From Candidatus Defluviilinea gracilis (lineage in GTDB: Bacteria; Chloroflexota; Anaerolineae; Anaerolineales; Villigracilaceae), in contig JADJWS010000003.1 in the NCBI GenBank assembly GCA_016716235.1, forward strand, positions 552,811 to 616,810: DNA of 64,000 nucleotides, in the 5' to 3' direction. How positions within the stretch are numbered: position 1 is the first letter of the stretch; the number at the start of each line of letters is the position of its first letter. The notes beneath the pieces are model-generated. The model was not told the origin of the DNA and ran no database searches. It was given only the letters and a program-made list of their open reading frames with translations. Positions 45,120 through 52,495 of this stretch are shown here, piece by piece. Position numbers and translations under genes: made by a program.

Positions 45120-46736
45120 TTGGGCAACGTGCTTGAACTGCAACAAAACCTCGGTCCCGGCACGATTATCACGACCTACACCTACGACGAAGCGAACCAA
45201 CTCAACACCGCGCAACAAGGCAGTACTACTTGGCAATATACATATGACGCCAATGGTAGTTTAATTTCTGATGGTATGAAGACATACACATATGATTCTG
45301 CGAATCGGTTAGTGCAAGTCAGTGATCAGTTATCAGTGACCAGTTTATCCTACAACGGACTCGGTCAACGCCTGAGCATGGACGCGGCAGGCGTGATCGC
45401 CACGTATGTGCTTGACGGTGATCGTCCTCTCACCGCCGAATCCAACGGCAACACCACTTTTTACTTGTATGGTCTCGGCGCAATTGGCGAAGAAACCAGC
45501 GCGTGGAGTTACTCCCTGCCCGATGGAACAAACACCCCGCGTCAACTGTCTAGTCTGAGCGGGGAGATTACCCTCTCGGCGCGCTACACTCCTTGGGGTG
45601 ACACGCTTGATACATTCGGCACTGGCGGTTTCACCTTCGGCTACCTCGGCGGCGTGCTGGATGCTACTACAGGATTGCTGTATGTTGGCAATGGGCAGTA
45701 TTATGATCCGTCCACTGGCAGATTCCTGACGCGCGATGTAAATCCTGAAAGTACGAACCCTTATGTGCCTTGGAATCCTATAGGAGCGATTGTTGGTCCA
45801 CTGGGGCTGATTGCACTGGTATTCGGAAGAAAGAAGAAAGGATGCAAGGATGGAACATTCCTGGTGTTGTTAGTAGTGCTTGGAAGCGTGGGAATGACCA
45901 TTGCGGCTTGCTCTCCCGCGCCAACTCCTGTTCCCTCGCCAACAATACCACCGTCAATGCCGACTCCTTCTCCGATTCCATCACAAACACCGAGCCCAGC
46001 TGCGCCTCCATCGCCGACGCCGACACCTACATACAGCTGTCCACAAATATTCCCACCAGGACAAGGAGGAATTGCCTATATTACTATTGATGACGGCCCA
46101 GGTTCTTATACGGGTGCTGTGTTAGACGTGCTTGCCAAATACCAAGTCAAAGCTACATTTTTCTTGGTGGGTAAAAATATAGAACAATATCCTGGTGAAG
46201 TTCAACGTATCAAACAAGAAGGACATGCCATAGGTGTCCATTCTTGGTCTCATCCAAATGGACCAGCTCCTGCTCCATTTTGGAATAATCTTTCCACAGA
46301 GCAACAAACCAAAGAAATATATGATACGCAACAGCTTCTAGAGAATTTGACTGGAAGCAAAATCAATTTGTTCCGCGCACCAGGTGGTGCCGCTACAACT
46401 GCCAACATATCACAATTCTACAATTACAATTGGTCTCACGATACCTTCGACTATTATCTTCCTAACGGCGATCCTCAGGTAGTTGCAGATAATGTTTTCA
46501 AGGGAGTATTTACTAACTCCATTCCAATCGGCGAAGACGGACGAATCTATACTCAGGGTATTTCTATTGATGCGACGGGACACCCTCAACCAATTGTATT
46601 GATCCATTCTATTCATCCGGTTGATCCCCCGGCTCTAGAACGACTGATACTAGGATTTCAAGAACGACATTATAGTTTCGGAATACTGCCAAGGCCGTGC
46701 GATAGCCCAGGCACAATAACCCCCATTTCTTGGTAG
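45120..46736 (+). CDS. Orphan Rhs cassette 8 with NodB polysaccharide deacetylase tip
   Basis: Frame of 538 residues; Rhs homology starts at about 45093 (FAYTYDALGNVLEL), the longest core of the orphans. The core ends YYDPSTGRFLTRDVNPES; hydrophobic segments around GRKKKGCK end TIAAC. After the Pro linker (residues 270-315) comes a NodB domain: motif 1 YITIDDGP with the Asp pair, ATFFLVG, motif 2 GVHSWSH (metal-binding HxxxH), motif 3 FRAPGG and motif 5 IVLIHS. It would deacetylate peptidoglycan or another N-acetylated glycan. It is the clearest enzyme in the array. Confidence 0.88.
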   Translation: MGNVLELQQNLGPGTIITTYTYDEANQLNTAQQGSTTWQYTYDANGSLISDGMKTYTYDSANRLVQVSDQLSVTSLSYNGLGQRLSMDAAGVIATYVLDGDRPLTAESNGNTTFYLYGLGAIGEETSAWSYSLPDGTNTPRQLSSLSGEITLSARYTPWGDTLDTFGTGGFTFGYLGGVLDATTGLLYVGNGQYYDPSTGRFLTRDVNPESTNPYVPWNPIGAIVGPLGLIALVFGRKKKGCKDGTFLVLLVVLGSVGMTIAACSPAPTPVPSPTIPPSMPTPSPIPSQTPSPAAPPSPTPTPTYSCPQIFPPGQGGIAYITIDDGPGSYTGAVLDVLAKYQVKATFFLVGKNIEQYPGEVQRIKQEGHAIGVHSWSHPNGPAPAPFWNNLSTEQQTKEIYDTQQLLENLTGSKINLFRAPGGAATTANISQFYNYNWSHDTFDYYLPNGDPQVVADNVFKGVFTNSIPIGEDGRIYTQGISIDATGHPQPIVLIHSIHPVDPPALERLILGFQERHYSFGILPRPCDSPGTITPISW

Positions 46737-46770
46737 CATGAATGCCGCGTTTAGACTTAGGCAGTCAAAT

Positions 46771-47295
46771 ATGAAAATCAAAATCTTTACATCAATATTG
46801 GCAACATTGTTTTTGGTGATAAACTCATCATGTAGTGCAGTTTATCCAACGACAACTATTACGAAAACAAGTACATCTCCCGATTCCATTCGTGATTCCT
46901 ACAACGACGCACGCGAGAAATGGAATACTGGAGGAGTCGTAAATTACAATATTACTGTTGATGTATTTTCTTCCATTTTGCCTCCACCGTGCCAGATGAT
47001 TGCAACTTTAGTTGTCATGGATAACAAATTATTTTCAATCCAAGAATTGGTTACACCAGTTACTATTGAATTGCCCGAGAACCAGTCTATTCAGAATCCA
47101 GAGTGCAGTGATTATGAAAGATACACAATTTCGAATCAATTTGAGTTTGTAGAGGATATTTTAGAGAACAGTTTATCCTACGAAATATCCTCTATAGAAT
47201 TCGATTCGGATTATGGGTATATAAGTCATCTTGTCATTACTACGAAAGGCGAAGCTTACAAAGAGGTCCTGTTTACGGATTTCAATATTAGATAA
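46771..47295 (+). CDS. Putative immunity lipoprotein 8 (DUF6174-like)
   Basis: Protein of 174 residues from ATG 46771; ATG 46738 would add 11 residues before the signal. MKIKIFTSILATLFLVINS then SC is a lipoprotein signal. The body reads YNDAREKWNTGGVVNYNITV, then later VEDILENSLSYEISSIEFDS and DYGYISHLVI, the pattern of DUF6174. It follows the NodB effector by about 35 nt and is the smallest of the partner lipoproteins. Confidence 0.75.
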   Translation: MKIKIFTSILATLFLVINSSCSAVYPTTTITKTSTSPDSIRDSYNDAREKWNTGGVVNYNITVDVFSSILPPPCQMIATLVVMDNKLFSIQELVTPVTIELPENQSIQNPECSDYERYTISNQFEFVEDILENSLSYEISSIEFDSDYGYISHLVITTKGEAYKEVLFTDFNIR

Positions 47296-47312
47296 GTAGT
47301 CATTGCCTGAGC

Positions 47313-47684
47313 ATGGACGCCGCAGGCGTAATCGCCGCGTATGTGCTGGATGGTGACAGACCTTTGACAGCAACCTCAAATAACAACACCACCTTCTACC
47401 TCTATGGTCTCGGCGCGATTGGAGAAAAGACAAGCGCATGGAGTTACTCCCTGCCCGATGGAACAAACACCCCGCGCCAACTGTCTGATCTGAGCGGTGA
47501 CATTACCCTCTCCGCGCGCTACACTCCTTGGGGTGATACGTTCGATACCATCGGCGCTGGCAATTTCAGTCCCAGAGCGCGTGCTTCAAGGACACCATAC
47601 ATAATCTTAACTTACCCCCATCACATCGTCCCCATCATCAACTTCGGACGGTACTGCAACGCCTCCGCCAAATGCGCGGATTGA
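47313..47684 (+). pseudogene. Truncated ninth Rhs core copy
   Basis: Rhs core homology starts at CTGAGCATGGACGCCGCAGG (47308) and runs to FDTIGAGNFS at about 47569, then breaks off; the remaining codons are unrelated and run into the yifB remnant. It lacks the YYDPxTGRF end, hydrophobic segments, effector and partner. It marks the right end of the array. Confidence 0.85.
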
Positions 47685-48010
47685 ATCTCTTCGCTCCCTG
47701 CCAGATCAGCGATTGTGCGCGCGAGTTTCAGGATGCGATGATACGCTCGCGCCGACAGGTTCATCTGGCTCATTGCCGCACGCATCAGGCTCTGACCTTC
47801 ATCCTGCAACTGGCAAAACTGACGTATCTCCCCCACGCGCATATCGGCGTTGCAGATAATATCGGATTGCGAATTGGCAAACCGCTTTTGTTGAATGTTT
47901 CTTGCGGCTTGCACGCGCGCGCGGATGGCTTCGCTTGATTCGCCAATTCGATCTCCGCTCAGCTTTTCATAATCCACGCGCGGGACTTCGATGCGGCTGC
48001 GCCGTGTCAA
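47621..48010 (-). pseudogene. YifB/ComM-family Mg-chelatase-like protein, C-terminal remnant
   Basis: The frame encodes RIEVPRVDYEKLSGDRIGES, then ICNADMRVGEIRQFCQLQDE, MNLSARAYHRILKLARTIAD and LAEALQYRPK: the C-terminal 125 or so residues of YifB/ComM. The AAA+ part with Walker motifs is absent, and the sequence upstream is unrelated. It is a broken chromosomal gene end captured inside the element. Confidence 0.85.
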
Positions 48011-48344
48011 TTCTATCGAGCAGTGGACCCGATATTCGTTTTTGGTATTTGGTCACCAGCGCAGTTGCTCACGTGCATGGTTTTTGTGAATCGCCGTAGT
48101 AGCCGCACGGGTGTGGTTGGATATACGACCTAGACAGTATTCCCCCACACACGTGATGATAAACCGCCGTGCGAAATGCCGAACCAACAGGATCACATGT
48201 ATTCCCCATATACGCGATCTCGTTTATCTTACTAATCGCATGTAAAAAGATCTCATTGCTATATACTCCAAGTAAATACAGCTATGCCAATACTTAAGAG
48301 TCAAGTAGAATCTTAACAGTAAAAAAATTCTGAACAAGATAAAT
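48011..48344. other. Region without a supportable gene
   Basis: About 330 bp between the yifB remnant and the element yjbQ. No coding frame, strong hairpin or repeat stands out. The last 100 bp are AT-rich and probably hold the yjbQ promoter. Confidence 0.4.
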
Positions 48345-48764
48345 ATGAAATCCCATCGTAAAGAACTTTGGTTCAACATCCCCACCCGCCGCGGCTTTGT
48401 AAACATAACTCCGCAAGTAGAAACCTGCCTGCATGAAAGTGGAATCTTGGAAGGCCTTATTCTGGTTTCTGCCATGCATATAACGGCGTCAGTGTTCATC
48501 AATGACGACGAATCAGGCTTGCACCAAGACTATGAAAAGTGGCTGGAAAAACTGGCTCCGCATGAACCTGTCAGCCAGTACCGTCATAACGATACCGGTG
48601 AAGACAATGCCGATGCACACATGAAGCGCCAGATCATGGGGCGGGAGGTAGTCGTTGCTGTGACAGATGGTAAACTTGACCTTGGTCCTTGGGAACAGAT
48701 TTTCTACGGTGAATTTGATGGTCGACGGCGAAAACGAGTTTTGGTGAAAATCATCGGTGAATAA
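48345..48764 (+). CDS. yjbQ: YjbQ (UPF0047) protein, intact element-borne copy
   Basis: Protein of 139 residues, full length for the family, which is linked to thiamine-phosphate-synthase-like activity. Motifs: KELWFNIPTRRGFVNIT at the start, SAMHITASVFINDDESGL, YRHNDTGEDNADAHMKRQIM, and the end DLGPWEQIFYGEFDGRRRKR. It is very similar to the interrupted host gene but differs at scattered codons, so it is a diverged homologue rather than a recent duplicate. It lies about 130 bp inside the right junction and would keep YjbQ function in the integrated state. Confidence 0.92.
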   Translation: MKSHRKELWFNIPTRRGFVNITPQVETCLHESGILEGLILVSAMHITASVFINDDESGLHQDYEKWLEKLAPHEPVSQYRHNDTGEDNADAHMKRQIMGREVVVAVTDGKLDLGPWEQIFYGEFDGRRRKRVLVKIIGE

Positions 48765-48766
48765 AA

Positions 48767-48795
48767 AGTCCTCTCGGTTTTTTTCCAAGAGGACT
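48767..48795. terminator. Hairpin after the element yjbQ
   Basis: AGTCCTCT (48767-48774) pairs with AGAGGACT (48788-48795), with a T-rich loop; the sequence begins 2 nt after the stop codon. It probably ends yjbQ transcription before the attR site. Confidence 0.55.
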
Positions 48796-48883
48796 CTCTT
48801 TGATGCTTTCAAATCAATTGGTAGGTTTTGATTTTGTTTTCGACAGGAGTTGAACTAAGTTTGGTGAAATCTCAAAGTGGTAA

Positions 48884-48901
48884 GTGTGACAGACTTGTGA
48901 A
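48884..48901. other. attR junction of the integrated element
   Basis: The element arm GTGTGACAGACTTG (48884-48897) overlaps GTGAA (48897-48901), which is followed by yjbQ coding sequence TGCCATGCACATC. Combined with the left arm, the reconstructed attP is an imperfect palindrome of about 34 bp centred on the GTGAAC core. Confidence 0.85.
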
Positions 48902-49196
48902 TGCCATGCACATCTCCGCATCCGTTTTCATCAACGACGATGAAACAGGCTTGCATCACGATTACGAACAATGGCTCGAGAAACTCGCGCCACATGAACC
49001 TGTGAGTCAATACCGTCACAACGACACAGGCGAAGACAACGCGGACTCTCACCTCAAACGTCAGATCATGGGACGCGAAGTTGTCGTCGCGATCACAAAC
49101 GGCAAGTTAGATTTCGGTCCGTGGGAACAAATTTTTTATGGCGAGTTCGATGGGAGGCGAAAGAAGCGCGTGCTTGTGAAAATAATTGGGGAATAA
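48897..49196 (+). pseudogene. yjbQ: yjbQ 3' part, disrupted by element insertion
   Basis: From GTG 48897 the frame encodes VNAMHISASVFINDDETGL to KRVLVKIIGE, the last 99 residues of YjbQ, including YRHNDTGEDNADSHLK with the conserved His/Asp cluster. Joined in frame to 18603-18725 it gives a full 140-codon gene. The same open frame extends upstream to 48828 through element DNA, so a fusion might be made, but without the native start. Confidence 0.88.
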
Positions 49197-49386
49197 AGCA
49201 CTCTCACCACGAAGGGCACAAAGAGGCACTAAGGAAAATCGTTTTGGGTTTAGTCCGCTTCAGCGGGCTTTGTATGAATAGCACGGGGGTTCATCCCCGT
49301 GCGGGCATGACGAGGCGAGAAACTTGCAGGAAACTGAATCAACCGTCCCTGCGAATGCGCCGCACTGAGATTTGTCGAAGTGAGGC

Positions 49387-49424
49387 AAAAAAATCGTCCC
49401 GAAGGATTTGAGTCCTTCGGGACG
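49387..49424 (-). terminator. Intrinsic terminator of the 49433-50083 gene
   Basis: CGTCCCGAAGGA (49395-49406) pairs with TCCTTCGGGACG (49413-49424). On the minus strand the hairpin is followed by a run of seven T (the A-run at 49387-49393). It lies 9 bp past the stop of the lipoprotein gene. A second hairpin without a T-run, GCACGGGGGTTCATCCCCGTGC, is at 49280-49301. Confidence 0.85.
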
Positions 49425-49432
49425 GTTACTTT

Positions 49433-50083
49433 CTACGGGCAGTTGATCCGATAGACGATCAATTGCTCGATCTTTTGGGTTGCGTCTACCCTACCGCCGC
49501 CTTTGTTCAAGCCGACGATCTGGAAATCAAACCAACCCGGGTCTTGCCGTGAATCGGGGTTAACCATTTCACCGGTAAGCACCATCGAGAACACGCCCGG
49601 GCTGACTTCATCCATCTTGCCTGCGGTTCTCCATGGAGAATCATAGAGCGCTTGCGGGTAATCTCTTATCCGATAGAAGAGTTCGGCATCTGTGATATCG
49701 ATCAATTTGGCGGTTGCCGTAAAGGTCAGTTCGCGCGTTACGCAACGCAGTGAGAATTCATTGCCCGATACCGAAATGTTGTTGAACACACCTTTGCCCA
49801 GCAAGTCATCCACCACGATGGCGCCGCCGGTAGCCGCAGTGGTGGGCGCGACAACAACAGGCGCTTGCGTGGGCGGAATGGCGGTCGGTTGCGCGGGCAC
49901 AGGCGAAGCCTCAACCACCACTGTGACAACCACCGGTTGCTGCGGCTCTTGCGGGGCTTGAGTCGGTTCGACCACCACAGTCACAACGACGGGCTCGGGC
50001 GCCACCGGCTGGGCAGTGGGAGTCGCCGGCGCGGCGCACGCGGTAAGCGCGACCGCCAACAAGATAAATAAAAGTCTCTTCAT
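49433..50083 (-). CDS. Secreted lipoprotein of unknown function
   Basis: Protein of 216 residues. MKRLLFILLAVALTAC is a lipoprotein signal with Cys at 16. Residues 17-85 are a Pro/Val/Thr-rich linker with repeated VVVTVVVE blocks. The globular part (90-216) has two or three Cys (SLRCVTRELTFTA, RINCP) and is beta-rich. No family is recognised. It has its own terminator and stands alone between yjbQ and a divergent radical SAM gene. Confidence 0.75.
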   Translation of the reverse strand: MKRLLFILLAVALTACAAPATPTAQPVAPEPVVVTVVVEPTQAPQEPQQPVVVTVVVEASPVPAQPTAIPPTQAPVVVAPTTAATGGAIVVDDLLGKGVFNNISVSGNEFSLRCVTRELTFTATAKLIDITDAELFYRIRDYPQALYDSPWRTAGKMDEVSPGVFSMVLTGEMVNPDSRQDPGWFDFQIVGLNKGGGRVDATQKIEQLIVYRINCP

Positions 50084-50234
50084 TTTCTTTCACTCCTTTT
50101 TGGATAGTTAAACAATCTTAGCCCGGTGTCAGGTATGTGTACACGGCTCAATTCGATTTCTACTTTTCATTTTCGATAGTTTGGTGGCTTCTTGTCGCGA
50201 GGCATCATCCCCCAAAGTACCCATGAGGCTCTGA

Positions 50235-50240
50235 TATAAT
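50235..50240 (+). promoter_or_regulatory. TATAAT box 7 nt before the radical SAM start codon
   Basis: TATAAT at 50235-50240 is followed by TTTCACC and ATG 50248. Transcription starting the usual 7 or so bases after the -10 box would begin at or next to the A of the ATG, so the mRNA is probably leaderless. No Shine-Dalgarno sequence is present. Confidence 0.6.
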
Positions 50241-50247
50241 TTTCACC

Positions 50248-50598
50248 ATGCTCACGCCCGACCAGATCGAAAACAAACTGGATCGCGTCCTGTTGAGAGT
50301 GCAAAAGCCCGGTCGCTATGTGGGCGGCGAACTCAACACACGCTCAAGGTGGGACTCGGTTTCAGACCCGGGTCGCGTTCGTCTTCCCCGACATTTACGA
50401 CATCGGCGTTTCGAACGTGGGACTCAAGATCCTCTACGACCAAGTGAATCAACGCGACGACGCGCTCGCCGAACGCGCCTACGCTCCGTGGCTGGATATG
50501 GAAGCGCTCATGCGCGAGCACGGGATTCCGCTGTACGCGCTCGAATCAAAACGACCTTTAGCCTGCTTCGACCTCATCGGCTTTACCCTCCCTTATGA
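50248..50598 (+). pseudogene. TIGR03960-type radical SAM protein, N-terminal part before a frameshift
   Basis: ATG 50248 opens MLTPDQIENKLDRVLLRVQK, the conserved start of the TIGR03960 family. Around 50360 the run TTT appears to hold one extra T: reading WDSV then QTRVAFVFPDIYDIG across the two frames restores the conserved sequence. After that point this frame is out of phase (RHLRHRRFERG). Confidence 0.8.
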
Positions 50599-52234
50599 GA
50601 CTCTCTACACCAACGCGCTCAACATCCTCGACTTAGCCGGCATCCCTGTCCGCTCCGCAGACCGCGACGAGACCCACCCCATCATCATCGCCGGTGGACA
50701 TTCCACCATGAACCCCGAACCCATGCACGCGTTCATTGATGCGTTCGTGATCGGCGAGGGGGAAGAGGTGATACACGACATCATCAACGTAATTCAGAGA
50801 GTCAAAGGTCAAACGTCACAAGTCGCAAGCGACCTTCGACTTTCGACATTTGACCGCAACGAATTACTTCGCTTACTCGCGCGAATCCCCGGCGTCTACG
50901 TCCCCACCTTCTACGAAGCCAATTATCTCGAAGATGGCACCGTTTCGCACATCGAGCCGACGATTCCCGAAATTTCAAAAGTTGTCACCAAGCGCGTTGT
51001 TGCCAAACTGCCTCCGCCGCCGACGAAGTTCATCGTCCCAAACATTGACATCGTCCACAACCGCGTGTCAGTGGAGATCATGCGCGGATGCACGCGCGGG
51101 TGCCGATTCTGTCACGCAGGGATGATCACCCGCCCCGTCCGCGAAAGACCCGTAGATGAAGTGGTCGAGGCGCTCGAGGCAGCGGTCAAATCCAGCGGCT
51201 TTGAGGAGATCGCGCTGTTGTCGTTGTCTTCGTCCGATTACACCAACGTGTTGGAGTTGGTCACGAAGGTCGGAGAAAAATTCGGCGGCACGCATCTCAA
51301 AGTTTCGTTGCCATCATTGCGAATCGAATCGGTCTCGATTGACCTGATGGAAAAACTCAGGGACAAACGCTCGGGCGGATTCACGCTCGCTCCCGAAGCC
51401 GCCACCGAACGGATGCGGCGCATCATCAACAAATATATTCCCGATGAAGATATCATCAACACCACGCGCGAAATTTACTCGCGCGGCTGGACGACGATCA
51501 AGCTGTATTTCATGATCGGTCATCCGAGCGAAACGCTTGAGGATGTTCAGGCAATTGCGGATTTGTGCAAGCGCGTCATCGCCGAGGGACGCAAAGTGGC
51601 GGGGATGCGCGTCAAGTTGAACGCGGGCGTCAGCACGTTCGTGCCAAAATCGCAGACACCGTTCCAGTGGGTTTCATGCGACACGCCTGAACAGATCCGC
51701 GCCAAGCAGGCATTGCTTCGCCGCGAACTGGGACGCGATCGAAGCATCAAACTGAGTCTCACCGACGCGGAAGATTCGTTCCTCGAAGCGTGGCTCTCAC
51801 GCGGCGACAGAAAAATGGCGGAGGTCGTTTACTCCGCATGGAAGAACGGCTCGAAATTCGACGCGTGGCAGGAGGGACGAAAATACGACGCGTGGATCGC
51901 CGCCTTTGAGGGACACGGACTCGACCCAATGTTTTACACGCACCGCCAACGCCGAACGGACGAGGTCTTCCCGTGGGAACACATCACTGCCGCTGTTCGC
52001 AAAAACTTTTTATTCCAAGATTTCCGTCAATCGCTCGAGGGGCAGATCCGCGTGGATTGCCGCTTCGATTGTTTCGCCTGCGGCATCCTGCCGACGTTCG
52101 CGCAAATGCGACGCGAGAATCCCGGCGATGTGTGGAAGTGCCCGGAGGTGAAGTCGCCTTCGCGGAAAGTGATCAGTGAGGCAGTTGCAAGTGATCAGTT
52201 AGCAGTGAACAGTTTACCAATGGTCGGGGATTAA
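50318..52234 (+). CDS. TIGR03960-type B12-binding radical SAM protein
   Basis: Frame of 638 residues; the genuine coding part starts near 50362 (QTRVAFVFPD) and belongs with ATG 50248. Residues 20-200 form a cobalamin-binding-like domain. The radical SAM cluster is MRGCTRGCRFCHAG (CxxxCxxC) near residue 260, followed by TLAPEAATERMRRIINK. C-terminal Cys in CRFDCFACGILPTF may bind a second cluster. The family is usually encoded next to a DUF2344 protein, as here, and the pair is thought to act in RNA or ribosome-related modification; the exact reaction is not established. Confidence 0.9.
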   Translation: MWAANSTHAQGGTRFQTRVAFVFPDIYDIGVSNVGLKILYDQVNQRDDALAERAYAPWLDMEALMREHGIPLYALESKRPLACFDLIGFTLPYETLYTNALNILDLAGIPVRSADRDETHPIIIAGGHSTMNPEPMHAFIDAFVIGEGEEVIHDIINVIQRVKGQTSQVASDLRLSTFDRNELLRLLARIPGVYVPTFYEANYLEDGTVSHIEPTIPEISKVVTKRVVAKLPPPPTKFIVPNIDIVHNRVSVEIMRGCTRGCRFCHAGMITRPVRERPVDEVVEALEAAVKSSGFEEIALLSLSSSDYTNVLELVTKVGEKFGGTHLKVSLPSLRIESVSIDLMEKLRDKRSGGFTLAPEAATERMRRIINKYIPDEDIINTTREIYSRGWTTIKLYFMIGHPSETLEDVQAIADLCKRVIAEGRKVAGMRVKLNAGVSTFVPKSQTPFQWVSCDTPEQIRAKQALLRRELGRDRSIKLSLTDAEDSFLEAWLSRGDRKMAEVVYSAWKNGSKFDAWQEGRKYDAWIAAFEGHGLDPMFYTHRQRRTDEVFPWEHITAAVRKNFLFQDFRQSLEGQIRVDCRFDCFACGILPTFAQMRRENPGDVWKCPEVKSPSRKVISEAVASDQLAVNSLPMVGD

Positions 52235-52249
52235 CGCGTACGTTTTTCG

Positions 52250-52495
52250 ATGAATAAATATTCCGTACGCCCTGCAAGAACCAGTGACATTGAAGCAGTA
52301 TTCGATCTTGTTTCGACACAAAGGACGATCGACTTTGGCTCCGCGATGATCTCGCTGGACGACTTGCAAAAGAGATGGAGCAAATTCGATCTTGAGAACG
52401 ATACCATCACCGCATTTTCAGAGGACAGTTGGCAGGTTATGCGGAACTGCGCGATGGCGACCTTCGCCTTTTATTTATCTGGCAGATCGAAATAA
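52250..52495 (+). pseudogene. Double GNAT acetyltransferase, N-terminal part before a frameshift
   Basis: MNKYSVRPARTSDIEAVFDL is a typical GNAT start. The frame loses phase near 52430: reading EDS here and LAGYAELRDGDLRLL in the next frame restores a GNAT strand. One T seems missing in AGTTGG. The residues after that (MRNCAMATFAF) are out of frame. Confidence 0.7.

Larger units (their letters stand above)
18726..48901. mobile_element. Integrated element of about 30.2 kb in yjbQ, carrying the Rhs array
   Basis: Both boundaries fall inside yjbQ. Joining the flanks at GTGAA restores a 140-codon frame, against 139 residues for the intact copy carried by the element. Cargo: serine recombinase, one full Rhs gene, seven orphan Rhs effector cassettes with partner lipoproteins, a truncated ninth copy, a yifB remnant and a complete yjbQ. 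No conjugation, replication or phage structural gene is visible, so it is a genomic island or mobilisable element rather than a self-transmissible one. Confidence 0.85.

Noticed and set aside
21209..47684. Diversity-generating retroelement or phase-variation shufflon
   Set aside because: There is no reverse transcriptase or template/variable repeat pair, and the core copies are all in the same orientation without inversion sites.
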